Positions 1 to 6,524 of a DNA stretch of 10,019 nt are shown piece after piece. The stretch comes from Bacteroidales bacterium UBA5537 (GTDB lineage: Bacteria; Bacteroidota; Bacteroidia; Bacteroidales; Lentimicrobiaceae). The stretch spans positions 35,663 to 45,681 of the forward strand of contig DINP01000062.1 in NCBI GenBank assembly GCA_002426025.1, written 5' to 3'. A program made the translations under genes and the position numbers. A model generated the notes under the pieces. It made no database searches and had not been told where the DNA came from. It worked only from the letters and a program-made list of their open reading frames with translations. How positions within the stretch are numbered: the first letter of the stretch is position 1; each line of letters begins with the position of its first letter.

Positions 1-126
1 ATTGTTCACATAAAAAAAATTACTCTCTTTGCCTTTTTGGAAAGCCCTGGTCTGATTCTCAACTGAATGGTTTTTCAGTATAGTATCATCCACTAATTTC
101 TCATTAATTTTGATGATTTCCAACAT
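1..126 (-). CDS. Possible 5' fragment of an unidentified minus-strand gene
   Basis: The minus strand reads open for 42 codons from an ATG at 126-124 to the window edge, with an in-frame TGA only two codons upstream of that ATG. The peptide begins MLEIIKINEKLVDD and is rich in charged and aliphatic residues, as expected of a soluble protein. I do not recognise the family. Only 26 bases separate this start from the divergent peptidase start at 153, so the two promoters would have to lie inside each other's transcribed region. That, and the short length in AT-rich DNA, leave a real chance that the frame is open by accident. Sequence to the left of the window would settle it. Confidence 0.35.
   Translation of the reverse strand, partial: MLEIIKINEKLVDDTILKNHSVENQTRAFQKGKESNFFYVNN
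105..112 (+). promoter_or_regulatory. Candidate -7 element upstream of the C1 peptidase
   Basis: TAATTTTG matches the Bacteroidota -7 consensus TAnnTTTG and would place a transcription start near 118, giving a leader of about 35 bases before the ATG at 153. I see no TTTG-like -33 box at the expected distance. The site also falls inside the possible minus-strand ORF. A match of this kind is fairly likely by chance in AT-rich DNA, so this is only a candidate. Confidence 0.25.
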
Positions 127-152
127 AATAAATCAATTAATTATGCATTGCC

Positions 153-1340
153 ATGAAGAAAATTAACCTGCTTGCGCTCTCACTTTCCTGTTTTCTTGTT
201 TTCATGCAAGTTAGCGGTCAGGAAACAGAAACCCCCAAAGTGGATGGTTATAAATTTACGGAAATAAAAACCAATCCGGCCACGCCTGTTAAAGATCAAT
301 ACCGGTCAGGCACCTGCTGGAGCTTCGCAACTACTTCGTTTGTTGAGTCTGAATTATTGAGACTGGGTTATGATATAACCGATATCTCGGAGATGTTTTT
401 TGTATATCATGCCTATATTGATAAAGCATACCGCTATATCAGGCTTCATGGCAGTTCTAATTTCGGGCCCGGCGGTCAGGCTCATGATGTGATGAATGTG
501 ATTAAGAAATATGGGCTTGTTACCGAATCCGAATTTCCCGGACTGCTGAAAGGTGAAGATAAACACAAACATGGAGAACTGGATGCCGCGCTCAAAGCAT
601 ACCTTGATGTGGTAATTTCAAATAAAGATGGCAAACTCTCACAGGTATGGCCAACCGCGTATGTGGCTTTATTGAATGCCTATCTGGGAGATGCAGGATC
701 AATTTCGGCGGAAAAATCATCAAAAAAGCAATATTCCCGTTTTAATCCGGATGATTATGTTGAACTGACGTCTTATAATCATCACCCTTTTTTCACCAGG
801 TTTGATCTTGAAGTTCCCGATAACTGGTCGCACGATAGCTATTACAACCTTCCGGTTGATGATCTGGTTTCGGTAATCAGCTATGCAATCAGCAACGGCT
901 ATACTGTATGCTGGGACGGAGATGTTAGTGACAAAGGATTTTCGCACAGCAATGGCGTTGCAATTGTTCCTGAAAAGGATATCACAGCCATGGAAGGGAC
1001 CGAACGAGCCCGTTGGGAAAAGCTGTCAGAAAAAGAGAAAAACTCGGAGTTATACAGTTTTAAAGAGCCTGGATCTGAAAAAAAGATCAGCCAGGAGATG
1101 CGCCAGGATGCATTTGATAATTTCCAGGCAACTGACGACCATCTGATGCACTTTACCGGAATGGTAAAAGATCAGAAAGGCACCGTTTATTATGTAACCA
1201 AAAATTCGTGGGCTGCCAACAGCAACGAATGGGGTGGTTACCTGAATATTTCAGAAGCCTATGTGCGGCTTAATACCATTGCCATAATGTTGCATAAAGA
1301 TGCTATACCCGCTGCTCTTAAAAAGCAATTGAAACTTTAA
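153..1340 (+). CDS. Exported C1-family cysteine peptidase (bleomycin hydrolase / aminopeptidase C type)
   Basis: A 395-residue papain-fold peptidase of the bleomycin hydrolase/PepC family (Peptidase_C1_2), expected to trim peptides in the periplasm or outside the cell. Residues 1-22 form a signal peptide (basic MKK, then a hydrophobic core), probably cut after VSG. The active site is visible: oxyanion-hole Gln49 in PVKDQYRSG, nucleophile Cys55 in SGTCWSF, catalytic His330 in DDHLMHFTG, and Asn351 in KNSW. It is somewhat shorter than cytosolic bleomycin hydrolases (about 450 residues). In cytosolic members the C-terminal tail enters the active cleft and gives aminopeptidase behaviour. Here a tail of similar length is present (IPAALKKQLKL), but its end is basic. 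The ATG at 153 is chosen because it starts directly at the signal peptide. The gene is followed by its own terminator and is not part of the Bat operon. The family call is firm; the substrate is unknown. Confidence 0.9.
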   Translation: MKKINLLALSLSCFLVFMQVSGQETETPKVDGYKFTEIKTNPATPVKDQYRSGTCWSFATTSFVESELLRLGYDITDISEMFFVYHAYIDKAYRYIRLHGSSNFGPGGQAHDVMNVIKKYGLVTESEFPGLLKGEDKHKHGELDAALKAYLDVVISNKDGKLSQVWPTAYVALLNAYLGDAGSISAEKSSKKQYSRFNPDDYVELTSYNHHPFFTRFDLEVPDNWSHDSYYNLPVDDLVSVISYAISNGYTVCWDGDVSDKGFSHSNGVAIVPEKDITAMEGTERARWEKLSEKEKNSELYSFKEPGSEKKISQEMRQDAFDNFQATDDHLMHFTGMVKDQKGTVYYVTKNSWAANSNEWGGYLNISEAYVRLNTIAIMLHKDAIPAALKKQLKL

Positions 1341-1363
1341 GCTTATATTATAAGAGATTGATA

Positions 1364-1400
1364 GGCAGTCTGAATTCGCATATTCAGGCTGCCTTTTTTT
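1364..1400 (+). terminator. Intrinsic terminator after the C1 peptidase
   Basis: A 12-bp stem is formed by GGCAGTCTGAAT (1364-1375) and ATTCAGGCTGCC (1382-1393), with one G-U wobble. It has a 6-base loop (TCGCAT) and is followed at once by seven T residues (1394-1400). This is a textbook rho-independent terminator 23 bases after the peptidase stop codon. It separates the peptidase from the downstream Bat operon. Confidence 0.93.
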
Positions 1401-1420
1401 GTTAATTGCCGATGATTAAC
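1401..1420. repeat. Short inverted repeat upstream of moxR
   Basis: GTTAAT (1401-1406) and ATTAAC (1415-1420) are perfect inverted copies separated by 8 bases, giving a dyad about 44 bases upstream of the candidate -7 element of the moxR operon. The size and placement would suit a dimeric DNA-binding regulator. Both arms are AT-rich and a 6-bp dyad can occur by chance, so an operator role is only a guess. Confidence 0.25.
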
Positions 1421-1463
1421 AATTTTTAACACCGCGCCAATAGTGGATAAGCGATTGCGTGAG

Positions 1464-1471
1464 TATTTTTG
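1464..1471 (+). promoter_or_regulatory. Candidate promoter -7 element of the moxR-bat operon
   Basis: TATTTTTG is a full match to the Bacteroidota -7 consensus TAnnTTTG. It lies 18 bases before the moxR ATG at 1490 and downstream of the peptidase terminator, which is where the operon promoter should be. Transcription would start near 1477, leaving a leader of roughly 12-14 bases. No clear TTTG -33 box is present about 20 bases upstream, so the promoter may be weak or depend on an activator. Confidence 0.5.
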
Positions 1472-1489
1472 CGAAAAAATTAAAGAACA

Positions 1490-2482
1490 ATGATTGAAAC
1501 TGATATCAAGGAACTGAATGAACGCATTCAACGCGAAAGTGCATTTATTGACCTGATTGAGATGGAAATGCATAAAGTAATTATCGGTCAGAAACAAATG
1601 GTCGAACGATTGCTGATTGGTTTGCTTTCAAACGGGCATATTCTACTCGAAGGCGTTCCTGGACTTGCCAAAACACTGGCAATCAAATCTCTGGCAAATA
1701 TAATTGATGCGCATTTCAGCCGCATACAGTTTACTCCTGACCTTTTGCCTGCTGACCTTGTAGGAACCATGATCTACAGCCAGAAAAAGGAGGAGTTTAT
1801 TGTGAGAAAAGGCCCGATTTTCGCCAATTTCATTCTTGCCGACGAAATCAACCGTTCACCGGCCAAAGTTCAGAGTGCCCTGCTTGAAGCGATGCAGGAA
1901 AAACAGGTAACCATTGGCGACCATACCTATCCGCTTTCAGAGCCATTTCTGGTGTTGGCGACCCAAAACCCTATCGAACAGGAAGGAACATACCCACTTC
2001 CTGAAGCACAAGTTGACCGGTTTATGCTGAAAGTGGTGATTGGCTATCCAACCAGGGAAGAGGAAAAGCTGATTATGAGGCAGAATATCGAGGGTGTCCA
2101 GCCTGTAACCAAAACCATCATCAAGCCTGAAGACATTCTTAAAGCAAGAAATCTTACCAGGGAAGTATATCTCGATGAAAAAATTGAGAATTACATTACA
2201 GATATCGTTTTTGCTACCCGTTTTCCGGCCGAAAATAAGTTGAAAAAATTTGAAGGGCTTATTTCTTATGGCGCTTCACCCCGTGCAAGCATAAATCTTG
2301 CTTTGGCAGCAAAAGCTTATGCCTTTATAAAGAGACGTGGTTATGTTATTCCAGAGGATGTGCGGGCCATTGCACACGATGTGCTCAGACACCGTATCGG
2401 CCTCACATACGAAGCCGAAGCAGAAAACATCACCTCATCCGATATCATCAATGAGATTTTAAATACCGTTGAAGTGCCTTAA
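1490..2482 (+). CDS. moxR: MoxR-family AAA+ ATPase
   Basis: A 330-residue MoxR-type AAA+ ATPase (AAA_3 class), the usual size for the family. The ATPase elements appear in order: Walker A GVPGLAKT (55-62), Walker B ILADE (115-119, with Asp118 and Glu119), sensor 1 in LATQN (Asn160), a probable arginine finger in QVDRF (Arg177), and sensor 2 in GASPRAS (Arg265). A C-terminal helical lid follows. There is no signal peptide or membrane segment, so it should be cytosolic. MoxR ATPases act with VWA-domain partners as chaperone-like machines that mature or remodel protein complexes, often inserting metal cofactors. The adjacent DUF58 gene and two VWA genes downstream fit that role. It is the first gene of the operon, with a candidate promoter 18 bases upstream. 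The exact client is unknown. Confidence 0.96.
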   Translation: MIETDIKELNERIQRESAFIDLIEMEMHKVIIGQKQMVERLLIGLLSNGHILLEGVPGLAKTLAIKSLANIIDAHFSRIQFTPDLLPADLVGTMIYSQKKEEFIVRKGPIFANFILADEINRSPAKVQSALLEAMQEKQVTIGDHTYPLSEPFLVLATQNPIEQEGTYPLPEAQVDRFMLKVVIGYPTREEEKLIMRQNIEGVQPVTKTIIKPEDILKARNLTREVYLDEKIENYITDIVFATRFPAENKLKKFEGLISYGASPRASINLALAAKAYAFIKRRGYVIPEDVRAIAHDVLRHRIGLTYEAEAENITSSDIINEILNTVEVP

Positions 2483-2509
2483 AAAACAATTCGTTTTAAA
2501 ACAGCACTT
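2472..2509 (+). other. Imperfect hairpin spanning the moxR stop codon
   Basis: AAGTGC (2472-2477) pairs with GCACTT (2504-2509), and AAAAC (2483-2487) pairs with GTTTT (2493-2497) around the 5-base loop AATTC. Two more A-T pairs sit between these stems, which are broken by small internal loops. The moxR stop codon (2480-2482) lies in the left arm and the next gene starts 15 bases after the structure. No T-tract follows, so it is not a terminator. It might affect mRNA stability or the moxR/DUF58 expression ratio, but it is weak and may be incidental. Confidence 0.25.
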
Positions 2510-2523
2510 TAACCTGACTAAAT

Positions 2524-3399
2524 ATGGAAACCAGCGATATTCTAAAAAAAGTACGCCAGATTGAGATTAAAACCCGGGGATTGTCTAACCACATCTTCTC
2601 AGGGCAATACCACAGTGCTTTTAAAGGCCGCGGAATGGCTTTCAGCGAAGTGCGCGAATATCAGTATGGCGACGACATCAGGAATATTGACTGGAATGTT
2701 ACCGCCAGATTCAGTCACCCTTATATTAAGGTATTCGACGAAGAACGTGAGCTGACCGTTGCCCTGCTGATTGATGTAAGCGGTTCAAATGAATTCGGAA
2801 CGCAAAAGCAGTACAAAGAGAGCCTGATGACTGAAATAGCTGCTGTACTGGCATTTTCGGCCATCCACAACAACGATAAAGTCGGGGTAATTTTTTTCAG
2901 CGATAAGGTTGAGAAGTTTATCCCACCCAAAAAAGGGCTAAGCCATATACTGCGCATAATCAGGGAGTTGATTGACTTTAAACCCGAAAGCCAGAAGACT
3001 AATATTGCAGAGGCCTTACGTTTTCTGACCAATGCCATGAAAAAGCGTTGCACAGCTTTTCTGATTTCCGATTTTATTGATTCCGGATTTGAAGATGCCC
3101 TGAAAATTGCCGGCCGTAAGCACGATCTGGTTGCATTGCATATTTACGATCACCGCGATCAGGAACTGCCTGACATGGGGCTGGTTAGACTTTTCAGCAA
3201 GGAAATGAATGAAAGTATCTGGGTCGACACCTCAAGCAAACAAACCCGCGACGACTATAAACGTCACGCTTTAAAAAGGCTTGATACAATGGAACAGGCG
3301 CTCCGAAGAAGCGGCGTTGATTTTGCACGAATTTCTACCAATCAGGATTATGTAAAACCCTTGCTTGGACTTTTCAAAGCCAGGGAGGCCAGACGATAA
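2524..3399 (+). CDS. DUF58 protein with VWA-like domain, MoxR partner
   Basis: A 291-residue DUF58 protein. The family hallmark covers residues 35-58, where GRGMAF is followed by REYQYGDDIRNIDW. A VWA-like fold follows with a complete MIDAS metal site: Asp84, Ser86 and Ser88 in DVSGS, Thr139 in QKTN, and Asp163 in ISDF. No signal peptide or membrane segment is present, so the protein should be cytosolic. DUF58 genes commonly sit directly after moxR, and the pair is thought to work together in the way RavA works with the VWA protein ViaA. The gap to moxR is 41 bases, consistent with one transcript. Some DUF58 proteins carry N-terminal membrane helices; this is the short soluble form usual in Bat loci. 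The family call is firm; the biochemical role is inferred. Confidence 0.95.
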   Translation: METSDILKKVRQIEIKTRGLSNHIFSGQYHSAFKGRGMAFSEVREYQYGDDIRNIDWNVTARFSHPYIKVFDEERELTVALLIDVSGSNEFGTQKQYKESLMTEIAAVLAFSAIHNNDKVGVIFFSDKVEKFIPPKKGLSHILRIIRELIDFKPESQKTNIAEALRFLTNAMKKRCTAFLISDFIDSGFEDALKIAGRKHDLVALHIYDHRDQELPDMGLVRLFSKEMNESIWVDTSSKQTRDDYKRHALKRLDTMEQALRRSGVDFARISTNQDYVKPLLGLFKAREARR

Positions 3400-3422
3400 C
3401 TACACAAGACTTTCGAAATAAA

Positions 3423-4439
3423 ATGAACAATAGGAAACTTAAGCATTGTATGAAGCATAATTCAGGATTATATATAATTCTTGCTTTTATTGCTTTGCTT
3501 TTGCCGGTTTCAGGAAAATCCCAAAAAGTAATTCCCGATACTACCAGCATTCTTATAGGTGGCCACCTAAAGGTAACAATTGAACTCGAAACCGAGAAAG
3601 GTTCATTGGTCGAGTGGCCGGTTTTGGAAGATACCATCTCAAAATCAATCGAGATAATTTCAAAAAACAAGGCCGATACAGTCAACTCAGGAAATAACAA
3701 ACTGCTTATCAGCCAGATAATTACTGTTACATCCTTCGACACCGGATTTATTGTTTTTCCACCTCTAAACTTTAAATTAAAAGGTATCAGTGGAGAGATT
3801 GCTGACTTGAAAAGTGAACCATTCCTTCTGGAAATCAAAAATGTGCAGGTTGACACGGCAAAGGATATCAAAGATATAAAACCTGTTTTGAATGCCCCTT
3901 ACACATTGCGCGACTTTCTCCCCTGGATTTTACTCGCCGCTGCCATTGGATTACTTGGGGCGCTCTTGTGGTTCTTTATCAGGAACCGTAAAAGAAATAA
4001 GCCTTTTATTAAGTTGCCTTCAAAACCCCAGAAACCGCCTCATACGATTGCGATCGAAATGCTTGAAGAGTTGAAAAATGAGCAGTTGTGGCAAAAAGGG
4101 CAGGTTAAAGAGTACTATACCCGATTGACCGACATTCTGCGCGAATTTTTCGAAAAGCGCTTTGGGGTGAATGCTGCTGAAATGACCAGCGATGAAATTC
4201 TGTTTGCCATGAAGGACCATCTGGTGGAAGCATCGCTAATGAACGATCTTAAGAAACTGCTGCTTCTTTCTGATCTGGCAAAATTTGCCAAAGGCCAGCC
4301 AATCGGGTCAGAAAATGAGTTGAGCATGACTTATGCCAAAACCATTGTACTAAATTCTTCTGTTGCTCCATCAATCAACGATAACGGAAATGGCAGTAGT
4401 GAAGAAGTCAGCGAAAATAAAAACACTGTAATTGAATAA
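3423..4439 (+). CDS. Membrane-anchored Bat-operon protein with BatD-like layout
   Basis: A 338-residue protein of unassigned name that occupies the usual slot between the DUF58 gene and batA. The layout is a signal peptide (core about residues 15-30, likely cut near GKSQ), a predicted periplasmic beta-rich region (about 35-160), one membrane helix (165-186), a basic segment beginning RNRKRNK, a helical C-terminal module (about 209-295), and a polar tail. The basic flank puts the C-terminal module in the cytosol. Residues 226-291 align without gaps to BatD residues 540-605, so the two genes are probably distant paralogues. Two starts are possible: ATG at 3423, or ATG at 3450, which gives a more ordinary signal peptide beginning MKHNSG. 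It starts 23 bases after DUF58 and ends 6 bases before batA. Function is unknown; an adaptor role between MoxR/DUF58 and the membrane proteins is my inference. Confidence 0.85.
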   Translation: MNNRKLKHCMKHNSGLYIILAFIALLLPVSGKSQKVIPDTTSILIGGHLKVTIELETEKGSLVEWPVLEDTISKSIEIISKNKADTVNSGNNKLLISQIITVTSFDTGFIVFPPLNFKLKGISGEIADLKSEPFLLEIKNVQVDTAKDIKDIKPVLNAPYTLRDFLPWILLAAAIGLLGALLWFFIRNRKRNKPFIKLPSKPQKPPHTIAIEMLEELKNEQLWQKGQVKEYYTRLTDILREFFEKRFGVNAAEMTSDEILFAMKDHLVEASLMNDLKKLLLLSDLAKFAKGQPIGSENELSMTYAKTIVLNSSVAPSINDNGNGSSEEVSENKNTVIE

Positions 4440-4445
4440 ATTGCC

Positions 4446-5441
4446 ATGTTCGAACATTTGAAATTTGCAAACCCCGAAGCTTTTTACCTGCTGCTGCTGA
4501 TTCCGGCTGCAATCGCCTGGTATTGGTTCAGGGGCTCCGGAACAAGGGCAAAACTCCAGATTTCTGACTTCTCAGCTTTCGCCGGAAAGCCCCGTTCACT
4601 GAAAATATATCTGCAGCACTCGCTTTTTATTCTTAAAGTTCTGGCCTTTTCACTGCTGGTGATTGCGCTTGCCAGACCACAGTCGTTACATTCACGGCAA
4701 AGCGTTAGTGTTGAAGGTATTGATATTGTGCTGGCTATGGATATTTCGGGAAGTATGCTGGCTGAAGATTTTAAACCAAACCGTCTCGAAGCGGCCAAAG
4801 AGGTTGCCATTGATTTTATTAAAGGAAGGCCTAGCGACCGGATCGGTCTGGTTGTTTTCAGTGGCGAAAGCTTTACCCAATGCCCGCTCACAACCGATCA
4901 TGCGGTGCTGATTAACCTCTTTGATGACATTAAAAGCGGTATGATTGAAGATGGCACTGCCATTGGAGATGGACTTGCAACTGCAGTTAACCGGCTTAAA
5001 GAAAGCACTGCCATCAGCAAAGTAATTATTCTGCTTACCGATGGTGAAAACAACCGGGGTTTTATTGATCCGAAATCGGCTGCTGAAATCGCTAAAGTGT
5101 TCGGCCTGAGAGTTTATACCATCGGAGTCGGAACAATCGGTACGGCCCCCTACCCTATTCAAACCCCATTCGGGATGCAATACCAGGAAATGGAAGTTAG
5201 AATTGATGAGCCACTGTTAAATCAGATTGCTGAAATGACCAATGGTAAATACTTCAGGGCTACCAACAAGCAAAAACTTCAGGATATTTATCATGAGATA
5301 GATGCACTTGAAAAATCAAAGGTTGACGTTACCGAATTCCGCAAGAAGAAGGAGGAGTTCAAGCCGTATGCTTTGGGTGCACTGGGGTTGCTGCTTTTGA
5401 ATTTTATTTTGGGAATATCCGTTTTCAGGAAATTCCCATAA
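4446..5441 (+). CDS. batA: BatA, membrane-anchored VWA protein
   Basis: A 331-residue BatA-type protein. It has an N-terminal aerotolerance-regulator region with two membrane helices (about 14-28 and 58-76), a VWA domain (about 91-290) and a C-terminal helix (308-327). The MIDAS metal site is complete: Asp99, Ser101 and Ser103 in DISGS, Thr171 in DGTAIGD, and Asp199 in LTDGEN. The loop between helices 1 and 2 carries six Lys/Arg residues and the tail is RKFP, so by the positive-inside rule the VWA domain should face the periplasm. BatA is paralogous to the next gene, BatB; Bat VWA proteins are thought to form membrane complexes. It starts 6 bases after the preceding stop codon, consistent with translational coupling. 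The family has been linked to aerotolerance and stress resistance, but its molecular activity is not settled. Confidence 0.95.
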   Translation: MFEHLKFANPEAFYLLLLIPAAIAWYWFRGSGTRAKLQISDFSAFAGKPRSLKIYLQHSLFILKVLAFSLLVIALARPQSLHSRQSVSVEGIDIVLAMDISGSMLAEDFKPNRLEAAKEVAIDFIKGRPSDRIGLVVFSGESFTQCPLTTDHAVLINLFDDIKSGMIEDGTAIGDGLATAVNRLKESTAISKVIILLTDGENNRGFIDPKSAAEIAKVFGLRVYTIGVGTIGTAPYPIQTPFGMQYQEMEVRIDEPLLNQIAEMTNGKYFRATNKQKLQDIYHEIDALEKSKVDVTEFRKKKEEFKPYALGALGLLLLNFILGISVFRKFP

Positions 5442-5477
5442 TCAGAAGCTAATAAAAGATTAAAAACTAAAGATAAA

Positions 5478-6524
5478 ATGTTTAGATTTGAACATACGAT
5501 CTATCTTAATCTGCTGATGCTGTTGCCGGTACTCATTTTGCTGTACTGGTTTTACAACAGGTGGAAAGCAAGGGTTGCCAGAGCGTTTGGAGAACGTCAG
5601 GTAATTGCCCGACTTATGCCCGATATTTCACCTGCCCGTTCCCATATAAAATTCATCCTTGCAATGCTTACGCTCGCCGGGGTTTTGCTGGCTCTGGCAA
5701 ATCCTCAGGTAGGTTCAAAAATTGAAAAAGCGCAACGCAAAGGTGTTGACCTGGTGATAGCACTGGATGTTTCAAACAGTATGCTTGCTCAGGATATTCA
5801 GCCAAGCCGCATCGAACGTGCACGGCAGTCAATTGCACGACTTATTGACGAGCTCGAAAATGACCGCATCGGCCTGATTGTTTTTGCTGGAAAGGCCTAC
5901 ACCCAACTTCCCATAACAACCGATTATTCAGCCGCCAAAATGATGCTTGGCACGGTGAGGCCCGATATGATCCCGGTGCAGGGCACAGCTATCGGCCAGG
6001 CTATTGATATTGCGATGGCTTCCTTTAAGGATGAAAAATCAGGCAAAGCCATTATTATCATTACCGATGGAGAAAACCATGATGAGGAAGCCGTTGAGAA
6101 AGCGGCTGAAGCCGCCAAAGCAGGGATAAAGATTTACACCATTGGCATGGGACTTGCCGAAGGGGCACCGATTCCAATTTACAAAGATGGCGGCGTTGTT
6201 GGGTTTAAAAAGGATAACTCGGGTACCACGGTAATAACCCGGCTTGACGAAACCATGCTTACAAAAATAGCCGATGCAGGAAATGGCATTTACGTCAGGG
6301 CTAACAATACACAAGCCAGTTTGCGCAAGGTTTTTGATGATATCAACAAGATGGAAAAAACCACCTTTGATACCGTTAACTTCTCTGATTACGAAGACAG
6401 GTTCCAGTACTTTATCGGACTGGCCATTCTGCTGATGGTACTCGATTTCTTGCTGAATGACCGCCGAAGCAAATGGGCCGATAAAATATCGTTGTTTCAC
6501 CATACAAAAAAAAGTAGAAAATGA
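5478..6524 (+). CDS. batB: BatB, membrane-anchored VWA protein
   Basis: A 348-residue paralogue of BatA with the same plan: membrane helices at about 9-25 and 57-75, a VWA domain at about 90-290, and a C-terminal helix at about 311-326. The MIDAS site is complete: Asp97, Ser99 and Ser101 in DVSNS, Thr170 in VQGTAIG, and Asp197 in ITDGEN. The loop between the first two helices has seven Lys/Arg residues and the tail ends TKKSRK, so the VWA domain is predicted periplasmic and both flanks cytosolic. It differs from BatA in having Asn in place of Gly in the DxSxS motif, a longer basic C-terminal tail, and a different loop around residues 230-250. It follows batA by 36 bases and its stop codon overlaps the batC start by 4 bases. 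Confidence 0.95.
   Translation: MFRFEHTIYLNLLMLLPVLILLYWFYNRWKARVARAFGERQVIARLMPDISPARSHIKFILAMLTLAGVLLALANPQVGSKIEKAQRKGVDLVIALDVSNSMLAQDIQPSRIERARQSIARLIDELENDRIGLIVFAGKAYTQLPITTDYSAAKMMLGTVRPDMIPVQGTAIGQAIDIAMASFKDEKSGKAIIIITDGENHDEEAVEKAAEAAKAGIKIYTIGMGLAEGAPIPIYKDGGVVGFKKDNSGTTVITRLDETMLTKIADAGNGIYVRANNTQASLRKVFDDINKMEKTTFDTVNFSDYEDRFQYFIGLAILLMVLDFLLNDRRSKWADKISLFHHTKKSRK
6521..6524 (+). promoter_or_regulatory. batB/batC stop-start overlap (ATGA)
   Basis: The batB stop TGA (6522-6524) and the batC start ATG (6521-6523) share the tetranucleotide ATGA, with an A-rich run (AAAAAAAGTAGAAA) just upstream. Such overlaps usually mean reinitiation by the terminating ribosome, tying BatC output to BatB. 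It also fixes the batC start, which leads directly into a signal peptide. Confidence 0.8.

Noticed and set aside
153..218. Lipoprotein signal in the C1 peptidase (Cys13)
   Set aside because: The residues before Cys13 (SLS) do not form a proper lipobox and the hydrophobic core continues past it; a type I cleavage after VSG fits better.
153..1340. C1 peptidase as a ninth member of the Bat system
   Set aside because: A strong intrinsic terminator and a separate candidate promoter lie between it and moxR, and the peptidase is not a usual Bat component.
1490..2482. Magnesium-chelatase subunit or gas-vesicle GvpN identity for the AAA+ gene
   Set aside because: The neighbouring DUF58 and bat genes, and the motif set, fit the MoxR family; no chelatase or gas-vesicle partners are present.
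3374..3871. 165-codon open frame on the minus strand opposite the start of the 338-residue protein gene
   Set aside because: It lies antisense to a well-supported operon gene, has no recognisable motif, and its composition is what a shadow frame would give.
4692..5180. 162-codon minus-strand open frame opposite batA
   Set aside because: It is fully inside the conserved VWA region of BatA on the other strand and reads as low-meaning shadow sequence.
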